In this document: positions 8,501-15,057 of the stretch, one piece after another
How the letters are laid out: every line of letters starts with the position of its first letter
Numbering within the stretch: the first letter of the stretch is position 1
Assembly (NCBI GenBank): GCA_045546255.1
Contig: JAZQCK010000026.1
Location: forward strand, 1-24,413
DNA from: RGIG5612 sp045546255
GTDB lineage: Bacteria > Bacillota > Clostridia > Lachnospirales > Lachnospiraceae
DNA length: 24,413 bases
Direction of reading: 5' to 3'
Notes under the pieces: generated by a model
Database searches by the model: none
What the model saw: only the letters and a program-made list of their open reading frames with translations
Told to the model about the DNA's origin: nothing
Position numbers and translations under genes: made by a program

Positions 8501-8534
8501 AGGAGACAGGGGACGGTTCTCTGTCTCCTTTTTA
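8501..8534 (+). terminator. terminator for the TetR gene formed by the first REP-like hairpin
   Basis: AGGAGACAG (8501-8509) pairs with CTGTCTCCT (8521-8529), and five T residues follow (8529-8533), then an AT-rich tract. It begins 23 bp after the TetR stop. Confidence 0.6.
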
Positions 8535-8575
8535 TTATTTTGTCTTCAGGAGACAGAGAACTGTCCCCTGTCTCC
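8501..8575. repeat. inverted pair of REP-like palindromes
   Basis: Two 27-bp elements, 8502-8528 and 8549-8575, lie in opposite orientation with 20 bp between them; one is the reverse complement of the other except at one base. Each is itself a hairpin: GGAGACAG pairs with CTGTCTCC around an 11-nt loop containing GGGGACGGTTCTC or its complement. From memory, GGGGAC-GGTTCTC hairpins of this kind recur in many Bacillota genomes and resemble REP elements mobilised by RAYT/IS200-type transposases. No transposase is present in the window. The pair lies between the convergent TetR and phaC genes. Confidence 0.75.
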
Positions 8576-8579
8576 ATAA

Positions 8580-8610
8580 AAAACGGAGAGGCAAATCGCC
8601 TCTCCGTTTT
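8580..8610 (-). terminator. intrinsic terminator of the phaJEC operon
   Basis: A perfect 13-bp stem (8580-8592 with 8598-8610) encloses the loop AAATC. Read on the minus strand, the right arm runs into TTTTTTAT. It starts 20 bp past the phaC stop. Read on the plus strand there is also a short T run, so it may work in both directions. Confidence 0.9.
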
Positions 8611-8630
8611 AAGTAGGTTAAGTAAAAAGA

Positions 8631-9788
8631 TTATTTAGATCTTTCTTTCAGCCAATCGATGATGCCAGGGATGATCTCTTTACGGGATCTGGAGGATGTG
8701 AACATTCCGATGTGTCCTGTCGGGAAGTGCAGGAATGTCTTATCCTTGCTTCCAAGAGCATCCATGAACGGCTCGCTGTTTGCCAGCGGAACCAGGTGGT
8801 CTTTGTCAGCACATGCGCAAAGTACCGGAACCTTGATATCTTTCAGGTTAACTGTCTCGCCGCCAAGCTCAAGCTCGCCTTTGATCAGTTTGTTGTCCTG
8901 ATACATATCTTTGATGAACTGGGACAGAGTAGCACCAACCTGTGCCGGGCTGTCGAAGGTCCATTTTTCCATACGGATGAAGTTTGTCAGGTAATCTTTA
9001 TCTGCCCATTTGTCTGTCATACCTACATATTTGTCCATTGTCAGTGTGAGTGGCTTAAGGATCAGATAAGCGACGTTCATAACATCTCCAGGAACAACGC
9101 CATCATATGCATCGATCAGAGAATCGATGTTCATGAAGCGGCTCCAACGGAACAGCATACCATCGTTGGAAGAGAAGTCGATCGGAACTACGAGAGTTAC
9201 GAGGTTTTTGATCTTCTCCTGATGAAGAGCTGTATAGATCGTGGAGAATGTACCACCCTGGCAAACGCCTAAGATGTTGATCTTATCTTTCTTTGTATCT
9301 TTACGGACAAAGTCTACGCACTCATCCATGTACCAGTTGATGTGATCATCAAGTGTCAGGTACATATCTTCAGCTGTCGGATAACCCCAGTCGATGATGT
9401 AAACATCAAGACCTGCATCCAGGAAGCTCTTGATAACGGAACGGTCCGGCTGAAGGTCCATCATGTACTGGCGGTTAACCAGTGCATAGGTGATCAGCAG
9501 CGGAGTCTTGATCTGTCTGCGTGCCGGAACTGTCGGTGCATAGTGGAACAGTCTCATTTTGCCGATACGAAGAACTTCTTCTTTATCAAGCTGATCGCTT
9601 TCAACATCTTCCGGTTTAAGGTCGATCAGAGTCTTTAATCCTGCAAGAACGTTCTCCTGCATCTGGTTCATCTGCTCCATATATTTTGCAGGGTCAAACT
9701 GGTTTGCAAGCTCAACAGCATTCTCCATCCAGTTTTTCTGGAATTCCTGATACTGCTCGAGGCTTCTCTCAAAAATATTCTCACTCAT
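8631..9788 (-). CDS. phaC: polyhydroxyalkanoate synthase, class III-type catalytic subunit PhaC
   Basis: The product is 385 aa. It polymerises (R)-3-hydroxyacyl-CoA into PHA on granule surfaces. It is an alpha/beta hydrolase with the synthase lipase-like box GVCQGG: C176 replaces the usual Ser. The triad is completed by D330 in DKDHLVPL and H359 in TGHIGMF; the spacings (154 and 29) match the Allochromatium class III enzyme (C149/D302/H331) almost exactly. DVYIIDWGYP and the LDDHINWYMD region are also typical. The N-terminal ~60 residues are helical and somewhat longer than in class III, with no long class I extension. The start follows GAAGGGGGA inside the end of phaE, 2 bp after its stop, so the two subunits are probably translationally coupled. 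It is the last gene of phaJ-phaE-phaC. Confidence 0.95.
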   Translation of the reverse strand: MSENIFERSLEQYQEFQKNWMENAVELANQFDPAKYMEQMNQMQENVLAGLKTLIDLKPEDVESDQLDKEEVLRIGKMRLFHYAPTVPARRQIKTPLLITYALVNRQYMMDLQPDRSVIKSFLDAGLDVYIIDWGYPTAEDMYLTLDDHINWYMDECVDFVRKDTKKDKINILGVCQGGTFSTIYTALHQEKIKNLVTLVVPIDFSSNDGMLFRWSRFMNIDSLIDAYDGVVPGDVMNVAYLILKPLTLTMDKYVGMTDKWADKDYLTNFIRMEKWTFDSPAQVGATLSQFIKDMYQDNKLIKGELELGGETVNLKDIKVPVLCACADKDHLVPLANSEPFMDALGSKDKTFLHFPTGHIGMFTSSRSRKEIIPGIIDWLKERSK

Positions 9789-9790
9789 GA

Positions 9791-11161
9791 TTACTTATCC
9801 CCCTTCTTCTCAACTTTTGCTAACGCTCTCTTTAAATCACGAACATCTTTACGCAGATCATAAACTGTCTTATAAAGAGCCTTCATGTCTGTGTTTGTCG
9901 GGATAGGTAAGAATGCAAGCATACGCTCGTATACTTTATTCTGAGCGATCATAAACTGTGCGTATCTGTCAGAGAAGTCATCGAATACTTTTGCGAACTC
10001 ATCTGTTGCAAGAAGTTTCTCATATGCAGCTTCTGTTACAGAGTACCAAACAGTGTAGAAATCACGGAAGGTTGTGATTGTTTTGCCTTCTGCAAGGTCT
10101 GCCTGAACTTTTTCAGCGATCTGCTGGAAGCTTTCCTGACCTGTCTTAGTGATGACTGCCATCAGTTCGCCCATGGAGATCATTGCTTTGTTCCACTGGT
10201 TCAGAACTTTCATGTAGTCTTCGTTTGCTTCACGGTTTAAGCCCATGCCCATGATCGTGAAGTATTTTTCCATTTCTTCTTCATATTTCTTCTGATAATC
10301 TTTGAAGAAGTCAATGTATGCATCCGGATCACCCTGAGCAAGACGCTCCATGATGTCAGCGTCGATCTCAACCCAAGGAGCTACGAAACGTTTGTAATAC
10401 TCAACCATCAGGTTCATGAAGTCGATCGGTCTAGCTACGAACGGCTGAACGTTTGTCGGGAACAGGCTCTTGATGATGTCTGCTGTTGCATCCATGTATT
10501 TGTCCTGGAAATCCTTAACCATTGCGCTCGGATCACCAAAGCTCTTCCACATATCAAATACTTTTGTGAAAGCATCAAGACCAGGCATGTTGAACGGAGC
10601 CATCTTCGTGAACATTTCCGGGTTCGGCATCATTTTTGCGAAGTTGTCCCAATATGTGTTCATTCCCGGAATCATGTTTGTGAAGTTTTTGAAGTAGTCG
10701 TTCATGTTCGGCATAACGTTCTGGAAGCTCTTGATGTACTCGCTCATATCAGGCATCTGATCAGCGATCTTTTTCCAATAATCCATAACCGGATTGGAAT
10801 CCATCATGTTTTTCCAATAGTCAATGCCAGGCATTTTGTCAGCCATGTCTTTCCAGTAATCAAGACCAGGCATCTTGTCAGCCATGTCTTTCCAGTAATC
10901 CATGACCGGGTTGGAATCCATCATGTTCTTCCAATAGTCCATACCAGGCATAGCCGGCATCTGAGGCATTGCGGAAGCCATGTTCTTCCAATAATTTTCT
11001 ACGTTCGGAACCATAGATTCCATAGCTTTTGTGTAAGCTTCTGCTCCAGGAATGTTTTTCGTCATAGCTTTGTATGCGTCGCTGTCTAACATTTTCTCCA
11101 TGTTGTCATTCCACATTTTGAAAAACTGCTCCTGGTAATCCATAAAAGGATTAGTACTCAT
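9791..11161 (-). CDS. phaE: PHA synthase subunit PhaE with an N-terminal repeat array
   Basis: The product is 456 aa, larger than the ~350-aa PhaE of class III synthases. The start follows AGGAGG. PhaE is the non-catalytic partner that PhaC needs for activity. The C-terminal part from about residue 205 is the conserved region (VRPI-like PFVARPIDFMNLMVEYYKRF, then EEEMEKYFTIMGMGLNREANEDYMKVLNQW). The end is a short heptad-like coiled coil (YDLRKDVRDLKRALAKVEKK), as in PhaE/PhaR and phasins. Residues ~37-204 form about 12 repeats of 13-14 residues, each with a Pro 4-5 residues before an aromatic and the form MPGxDYWKxMxD. Met, Trp and Tyr are very frequent. There is no signal peptide. The call rests on this C-terminal pattern plus the 2-bp junction with phaC; the repeats are what is odd. 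Confidence 0.9.
   Translation of the reverse strand: MSTNPFMDYQEQFFKMWNDNMEKMLDSDAYKAMTKNIPGAEAYTKAMESMVPNVENYWKNMASAMPQMPAMPGMDYWKNMMDSNPVMDYWKDMADKMPGLDYWKDMADKMPGIDYWKNMMDSNPVMDYWKKIADQMPDMSEYIKSFQNVMPNMNDYFKNFTNMIPGMNTYWDNFAKMMPNPEMFTKMAPFNMPGLDAFTKVFDMWKSFGDPSAMVKDFQDKYMDATADIIKSLFPTNVQPFVARPIDFMNLMVEYYKRFVAPWVEIDADIMERLAQGDPDAYIDFFKDYQKKYEEEMEKYFTIMGMGLNREANEDYMKVLNQWNKAMISMGELMAVITKTGQESFQQIAEKVQADLAEGKTITTFRDFYTVWYSVTEAAYEKLLATDEFAKVFDDFSDRYAQFMIAQNKVYERMLAFLPIPTNTDMKALYKTVYDLRKDVRDLKRALAKVEKKGDK
10550..11053 (-). repeat. 13/14-residue repeat array coding for the PhaE N-terminal region
   Basis: Aromatic anchors fall at residues Y43, Y57, Y76, Y89, Y102, Y115, Y128, Y142, Y156, Y170, F184 and F198, i.e. 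spacings of 14, 19, 13, 13, 13, 13, 14, 14, 14, 14, 14. A Pro precedes each anchor by 4 residues in the 13-mers and by 5 in the 14-mers. The unit MPGMDYWKNMMDSN (71-84) recurs nearly unchanged at 110-123, pointing to a 39-residue (117-bp) block duplication. The DNA of these blocks is also very similar. Confidence 0.85.
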
Positions 11162-11232
11162 AATAAATTTCCTCCTACTAAATAAATACTACCTAAAAAA
11201 TATGTTTACCTGTTGTTACCTGAAATTGGGTG

Positions 11233-11646
11233 TCACGCCTTTGGCGGCATAACGGTTGCTGTTCCTTTGATTACGACATCGCCGTTCTGGTTTGTTACGG
11301 TTGTGTCGAGGATCAGTCTGTTCTTTTCTTCGATTTTCTCTGTTACAGTTGCGGTTGCTGTCACGGTGTCACCGATGCAAACCGGTTTCGTGAACTTCAG
11401 TTCCTGGCCCATGTAGATGGTTCCCGGTCCCGGAAGATACATTCCGAGAACTGCAGAGATAAAGCCTGCGGAAAGCATTCCATGAGCGATTCTTTTTCCG
11501 AACATTCCTTCTTTTGCAGCAACTTCGTTGATGTGTGCCGGGTTCAAGTCGCCGCTGATGCCTGCATACATTACAACGTCAGTCTCTGTTACTGTCTTGG
11601 TGAAAGAAGCGGAATCTCCTACCTGAATTGTGTCAATTGTTCTCAT
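11233..11646 (-). CDS. phaJ: (R)-specific enoyl-CoA hydratase, MaoC/PhaJ type
   Basis: The product is 137 aa. It hydrates trans-2-enoyl-CoA to (R)-3-hydroxyacyl-CoA, the PHA synthase substrate. The hotdog-fold hydratase 2 motif is intact: AGISGDLNPAHINEVAAKEG, with catalytic D33 and H38 at the same spacing as in Aeromonas PhaJ (D31/H36), followed by FGKRIAHGML. Length and fold match single-domain PhaJ. The start has a strong GAGGAGG ribosome binding site. It is the first gene after the pha promoter; 71 bp separate it from phaE with no further promoter seen. Being co-transcribed with synthase genes makes a PHA role more likely than a general MaoC function. The supply of enoyl-CoA (crotonyl-CoA from butyrate-type metabolism) is inferred, not seen. 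Confidence 0.93.
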   Translation of the reverse strand: MRTIDTIQVGDSASFTKTVTETDVVMYAGISGDLNPAHINEVAAKEGMFGKRIAHGMLSAGFISAVLGMYLPGPGTIYMGQELKFTKPVCIGDTVTATATVTEKIEEKNRLILDTTVTNQNGDVVIKGTATVMPPKA

Positions 11647-11728
11647 AGTTACTTAACCTCCTCATAAAACATTGCTATCTGTTTCGTAAAAAAAGCGGGC
11701 AAAAATCAACAATAATAATGTAAGAAAA

Positions 11729-11744
11729 TTTACCCTAAGGTAAA
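11729..11744. promoter_or_regulatory. palindromic operator candidate at the pha transcription start
   Basis: TTTACCCTAAGGTAAA is a 6-bp inverted repeat with a 4-bp centre. It overlaps the last bases of the -10 and the expected start site of the phaJEC promoter. That size and position suit a TetR-type repressor. The same sequence was not seen upstream of the TetR gene at 7857. Confidence 0.5.
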
Positions 11745-11771
11745 TATATACCCCTTTTTTTGAAATTTCAA
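11743..11771 (-). promoter_or_regulatory. phaJEC promoter
   Basis: On the minus strand TTGAAA (11771-11766), a 17-bp spacer and TATATT (11748-11743) give a good sigma-A-type promoter, with the start site near 11736 and a ~90-nt leader before phaJ. The -35 lies in the perfect 14-bp palindrome TTTGAAATTTCAAA (11759-11772), a second possible protein-binding site. Confidence 0.65.
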
Positions 11772-11896
11772 ACGATGGTTTATAGACAAATTGTTTAAAA
11801 AACGAAAGTTCAATGTAAAAATGTTGATTTAAATGACACTGTGTCTGTATTTTGAACTAAAAAAATCGAAAAATCAAGTGGTAAAAGAAAAATAAC

Positions 11897-11924
11897 TTGC
11901 ATAAAAACGGCCGCTGAATAAAAT
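11897..11924 (+). promoter_or_regulatory. promoter of the alpha/beta hydrolase gene
   Basis: TTGCAT (11897-11902), a 16-bp spacer and TAAAAT (11919-11924) lie 35 bp before the GTG start. This promoter is divergent from the pha promoter. The ~150 bp between the two are very AT-rich and include GACAC-T-GTGTC (11835-11845), a small perfect palindrome. Confidence 0.5.
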
Positions 11925-11959
11925 AAGAGAAGATGTTTTGAAGCAAGGGAGTTTATTTC

Positions 11960-12985
11960 GTGGATTACACACAGAAGTTTGTTGATACAAAAAGGATTCG
12001 CACAGCGTACTATAGGTCCGGAGAAGGAAATAAGCAGAAGCTTTTAGTGCTGCACGGCAATATTTCCTCTTCCGTTTTTTTTATGCCGCTGATGCCTTAT
12101 CTGGATCAAAAATATGACATCGTTGTTCCGGACCTCAGATGCTTCGGTAAATCAGAGGCTCAGCCAATCGACGCAACAAGAGGCTACCGTGACTGGAGCG
12201 ATGATATCTTTGCATTCTGTGAAGCGATCGGCTGGAAGAAATTCACACTGCTTGGCTGGTCGATGGGCGGAGACATTGCCATGCAGTTTGTCGTTGACCA
12301 TGGATCAATGGTCAAGAAGCTGGTGCTGGTCGCACCCGGATCTCCTTATGGATTCGGCGGAACAAAAGATGAAAAGGGGACCCCGCATTTTCCGATTGGC
12401 TTAGGTTCCGGCGGAGGTACGGCAAACCCGCTGCTTACCGTAGCAGGTCAGGTGAGAAACGATTTCATCATTAAAGACGTTTTGAATAAATATCTTTTTA
12501 AAGCTCCGTTCCGGATGAGCCCGGAATGGGAGGCGCGCTTTATTGAAGCCTCCTCCAGCATGAAACTTGGAAACGAGTATTATCCGGGCGGTTTTCGTAT
12601 GAGCTGGAAATGGCCTTATGTTGTTGCGGGAAAGACGGGAATCTTAAATACGATGAGTCCGAAGTACGGAAACTTAGATGCGTTCCTGGATGTGGATCCC
12701 AAACCGCCGGTGCTCTGGATCCGTGGAGATGACGACCAGATCGTGAGCGACCATTCCATGATGGAACTTGGAAATCTCGGAAGGATCGGAATGATCCCGG
12801 GCTGGCCGGGAGAGCGCCTTTACCCGCCGCAGCCGATGGTCAAACAGACCCGCTATTTCCTGGAACAGTATAAAGAAAAGGGCGGAGTCTATGTTGAACT
12901 TTTGATTCCGGGCGGACATGTCTGTATTCTGGAATCACCGCTGCATTTCATCAGTGCACTTGATGCGTTCGTAAGTGGCAAATAA
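11960..12985 (+). CDS. alpha/beta hydrolase, possible intracellular PHA depolymerase or esterase
   Basis: The product is 341 aa. It starts with GTG at 11960, 8 nt after AAGGGAG. The alpha/beta hydrolase core is clear: LLVLHGNISSSVFF (oxyanion region), VVPDLRCFGKSE, nucleophile elbow GWSMGG with S101, the acid in RGDDDQ (D257-D259), and H320 in PGGHVCILE. A large cap, about residues 128-230, has a Gly-rich loop (GLGSGGGTANP) and many aromatics. The nucleophile is Ser, so it is a hydrolase and not a synthase. It is divergent from phaJEC and shares its control region, which suggests a role in PHA turnover (depolymerase or oligomer hydrolase). Family membership is certain; the substrate is inference. 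There is no signal peptide, so it is cytoplasmic. Confidence 0.88.
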   Translation: MDYTQKFVDTKRIRTAYYRSGEGNKQKLLVLHGNISSSVFFMPLMPYLDQKYDIVVPDLRCFGKSEAQPIDATRGYRDWSDDIFAFCEAIGWKKFTLLGWSMGGDIAMQFVVDHGSMVKKLVLVAPGSPYGFGGTKDEKGTPHFPIGLGSGGGTANPLLTVAGQVRNDFIIKDVLNKYLFKAPFRMSPEWEARFIEASSSMKLGNEYYPGGFRMSWKWPYVVAGKTGILNTMSPKYGNLDAFLDVDPKPPVLWIRGDDDQIVSDHSMMELGNLGRIGMIPGWPGERLYPPQPMVKQTRYFLEQYKEKGGVYVELLIPGGHVCILESPLHFISALDAFVSGK

Positions 12986-12992
12986 AAAACAC

Positions 12993-13021
12993 TTACATAT
13001 TCTAAAATAACATGCTATAAT
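12993..13021 (+). promoter_or_regulatory. promoter upstream of the MATE gene
   Basis: TTACAT (12993-12998), a 17-bp spacer and a consensus TATAAT (13016-13021) lie ~110 bp before the MATE start, giving a leader of about 100 nt. The hydrolase gene stop lies just upstream. Confidence 0.65.
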
Positions 13022-13075
13022 CCCGTTTGACTTTGAGTTGAAAACCGAATAGTAATAAAGAATCAATGAGTAGCG

Positions 13076-13120
13076 ATAAGCGTAAGTCCGATTGAAAAAC
13101 GGACTTGCGCTTATTTTTTT
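13076..13120 (+). terminator. intrinsic terminator in the MATE leader (attenuator candidate)
   Basis: A 15-bp stem (13076-13090 with 13100-13114, one G-U pair) with the loop ATTGAAAAA is followed by seven T residues ending at 13120. The ribosome binding site AGGAGG begins at 13121 and the ATG at 13131, so no promoter fits in between: transcription of the MATE gene must read through this terminator. It could also end the hydrolase transcript. Confidence 0.85.
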
Positions 13121-13130
13121 AGGAGGAAAA

Positions 13131-14546
13131 ATGGAAACAAACAAAATGGCGAATACCCCAATGAGATCACTGTTCTGGAAGATGGGCCTTCCGATGATCG
13201 TATCGATGGTTCTGCAGGCACTGTATAATGTTGTGGACAGTATCTTTGTAACCAATATGGGAGCGGAAGGAGCGGTTGCAAATCAGGCACTTACGATTGC
13301 ATTCCCGATTCAGATCCTGATCATTGCCCTTGGCGTCGGAACCGGCGTCGGTTTAAATGCACTGCTATCTCACAGCCTTGGAGAGCAGAATCAGGAAAAA
13401 GTAAACAGGGTGGCAGGCAATGGTGTGTTCCTGATGCTTTGTATTTACGCGATCTTCCTCCTTTTTGGTATCTTCGGATCGAGCTGGTTTATCGGACTTT
13501 TCGCAGGCGGAAATGAGCAGGTGCATTCGATGGGAACATCCTATCTTCAGATCTGCTGCATCCTTTCTCTTGGCGGCATCGGCTTTACGGTGTATGAACG
13601 ATTCCTCCAGTCGACAGGCAAAACCATGTTTTCTACGATCTCGCAGGTCGCAGGCGCACTGACTAATATCGTTCTGGATTATGTCTTTATTTATCCATTA
13701 AAGATGGGCGTTGCCGGTGCTGCATGGGCGACGGTTATCGGACAGTTTGTTTCCATGGGCGTTGCAATGATCTTCCATTATGGAAAAAATAAAGAGATCA
13801 ACGGAAGCTTGAAATATATCAAGCCATCCTGGAGACTGATCAAGGCCATTTACCGCATCGGTATTTCAGCAGCGATCATGCAGGCGCTGCTGACCGTCAT
13901 GATGGCCGGGATGAATGCAATTTTAGGGGCGGCAAAGGCAGACCCAACGATCCTTGTCGGATCCTTCGGCATCTATTATAAGATTCAGCAGATCGCACTG
14001 TTTTCCTCCTTTGGACTTTCGAATACGATCATTTCGATCCTATCTTTTAACTATGGGATGCAGGATAGAAAGCGCTGCGATGATGCAATAAAGAATGGAA
14101 TTATAGACACGCTGATCGTAACAGCAGTGCTCACGATTTTATTCGAACTTCTAGCCGGGCCGCTCGCAAGCCTTTTTGGTCTGACAGGAGATGCGACGAA
14201 AGAAATCATTGTGACCTGTGAAAGAGCTTTGAGGATCGCTAGCATTGGTTATGTCTTCATGGGATTTTCTGTAGCGGTGCAGGGTGTGCTGCAATCGATC
14301 CGCTTCGCCTTCCGTCCACTTCTGATCGCACTTTTCCGGCTTGTGATCTTTGTTTTTCCGATCGCATTTTTCTTCACACGCTTTGATAACGTGGCGGAAA
14401 TTGTCTGGTGGACCTTCCCGATTGCGGAACTTTTGACGGCCATCATTTCTGTGTTCATTTTGAAAAAATCATATGACTCTAAAATCAAGCCGCTCGAAGT
14501 GTCGCAGGTGCAAAGCAATCTTCAATACGTGGCAGAAAACGCCTGA
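13131..14546 (+). CDS. MATE-family multidrug/toxin efflux transporter
   Basis: The product is 471 aa. The ATG at 13131 follows AGGAGG; the frame is open back to 13092, but that region is the terminator hairpin. About 12 membrane helices form two related halves typical of MATE proteins: the first half begins MRSLFWKMGLPMIVSMVLQALYNVVDSIFV, and the second half after ~235 begins LIKAIYRIGISAAIMQALLTVMMAGMNAI. The motif YNVVDSIFVTNMGAEGAVAN is the usual first-helix signature. These pumps export drugs or metabolites using a Na+ or H+ gradient; the substrate cannot be told. It is followed by a bidirectional terminator. Its leader suggests expression controlled by transcription readthrough. Confidence 0.95.
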   Translation: METNKMANTPMRSLFWKMGLPMIVSMVLQALYNVVDSIFVTNMGAEGAVANQALTIAFPIQILIIALGVGTGVGLNALLSHSLGEQNQEKVNRVAGNGVFLMLCIYAIFLLFGIFGSSWFIGLFAGGNEQVHSMGTSYLQICCILSLGGIGFTVYERFLQSTGKTMFSTISQVAGALTNIVLDYVFIYPLKMGVAGAAWATVIGQFVSMGVAMIFHYGKNKEINGSLKYIKPSWRLIKAIYRIGISAAIMQALLTVMMAGMNAILGAAKADPTILVGSFGIYYKIQQIALFSSFGLSNTIISILSFNYGMQDRKRCDDAIKNGIIDTLIVTAVLTILFELLAGPLASLFGLTGDATKEIIVTCERALRIASIGYVFMGFSVAVQGVLQSIRFAFRPLLIALFRLVIFVFPIAFFFTRFDNVAEIVWWTFPIAELLTAIISVFILKKSYDSKIKPLEVSQVQSNLQYVAENA

Positions 14547-14569
14547 GATATAAATAGGCTGTGAATCAA

Positions 14570-14598
14570 AAAAGCTCACTGAAAAACAGTGAGCTTTT
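14570..14598. terminator. bidirectional terminator between the MATE and phosphatase genes
   Basis: A perfect 12-bp stem (AAAAGCTCACTG with CAGTGAGCTTTT) has the loop AAAAA. T runs occur on either strand. It lies 23 bp after the MATE stop and 6 bp after the phosphatase stop. Confidence 0.9.
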
Positions 14599-14603
14599 AA
14601 TGT

Positions 14604-15053
14604 TTATGTCAGTTGGTCCAGCAAAGCCTTGCACCCACGGCTTACATCGAGATAAGTCGCATCGAAATCACCGGTGTACCAAGGGTCTGCGACGTCGCGG
14701 TTTTCGCCAGTGTATTCCAGAAGCATATGAATCTTTCCCTCGGGGTCATCCGGGATGATCCTCCGGATCCCCCAAAGGTTTTCATCGTCCATAATGATCA
14801 AAAGATCATAATACGCATAGTCGGCCCGCGTGACCTGTCTTGCGCGATGAGGCAGAACGGGGATCCCGACTTCGTTCATTTTCCGGACCGTTCCGCGATG
14901 AGGACCGTTTCCAATCTCTTCCCTGCTGGTTGCGGCGGAGTCGATTTCAAAGCAGTCTGTAAGGCCTGCTTCATCCACGTAATATTGAAATACAAATTGT
15001 GCCATTGTCGAACGGCAGATATTGCCGTGGCAAATAAAAAGGATCTTTGTCAT
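14604..15053 (-). CDS. low-molecular-weight protein tyrosine phosphatase
   Basis: The product is 149 aa. It begins with the P-loop CHGNICRST (C8, R14: CX5RS), the phosphate-binding signature, and contains the general-acid motif DPWYTGDF (D123). A tyrosine pair (YAYYDLLIIMDD) at 79-90 fits the family. Length is typical for low-molecular-weight PTPs of Bacillota (YwlE/Wzb-like), which act on phosphotyrosine or phosphoarginine in the cytoplasm. Which of these it removes cannot be read here; the residue after the first CX in the loop is Gly-Asn-Ile, so I do not assign arginine specificity. It begins 4 bp after the AGCS symporter stop with a weak ribosome binding site (GGAAAGAAG inside the upstream gene), so it is probably co-transcribed and coupled to it. 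Confidence 0.93.
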   Translation of the reverse strand: MTKILFICHGNICRSTMAQFVFQYYVDEAGLTDCFEIDSAATSREEIGNGPHRGTVRKMNEVGIPVLPHRARQVTRADYAYYDLLIIMDDENLWGIRRIIPDDPEGKIHMLLEYTGENRDVADPWYTGDFDATYLDVSRGCKALLDQLT

Positions 15054-15057
15054 AGCA

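Noticed and set aside
8712..9272. Plus-strand open frame of 186 codons opposite phaC
   Set aside because: It lies wholly inside the well-supported phaC gene and has no start signal or recognisable domain; long antisense frames are common opposite such codon usage.
8610..11960. Interpretation of the phaC gene as an ordinary esterase
   Set aside because: The nucleophile is Cys in GVCQGG with class III spacing to Asp and His, and it sits with PhaE and PhaJ.
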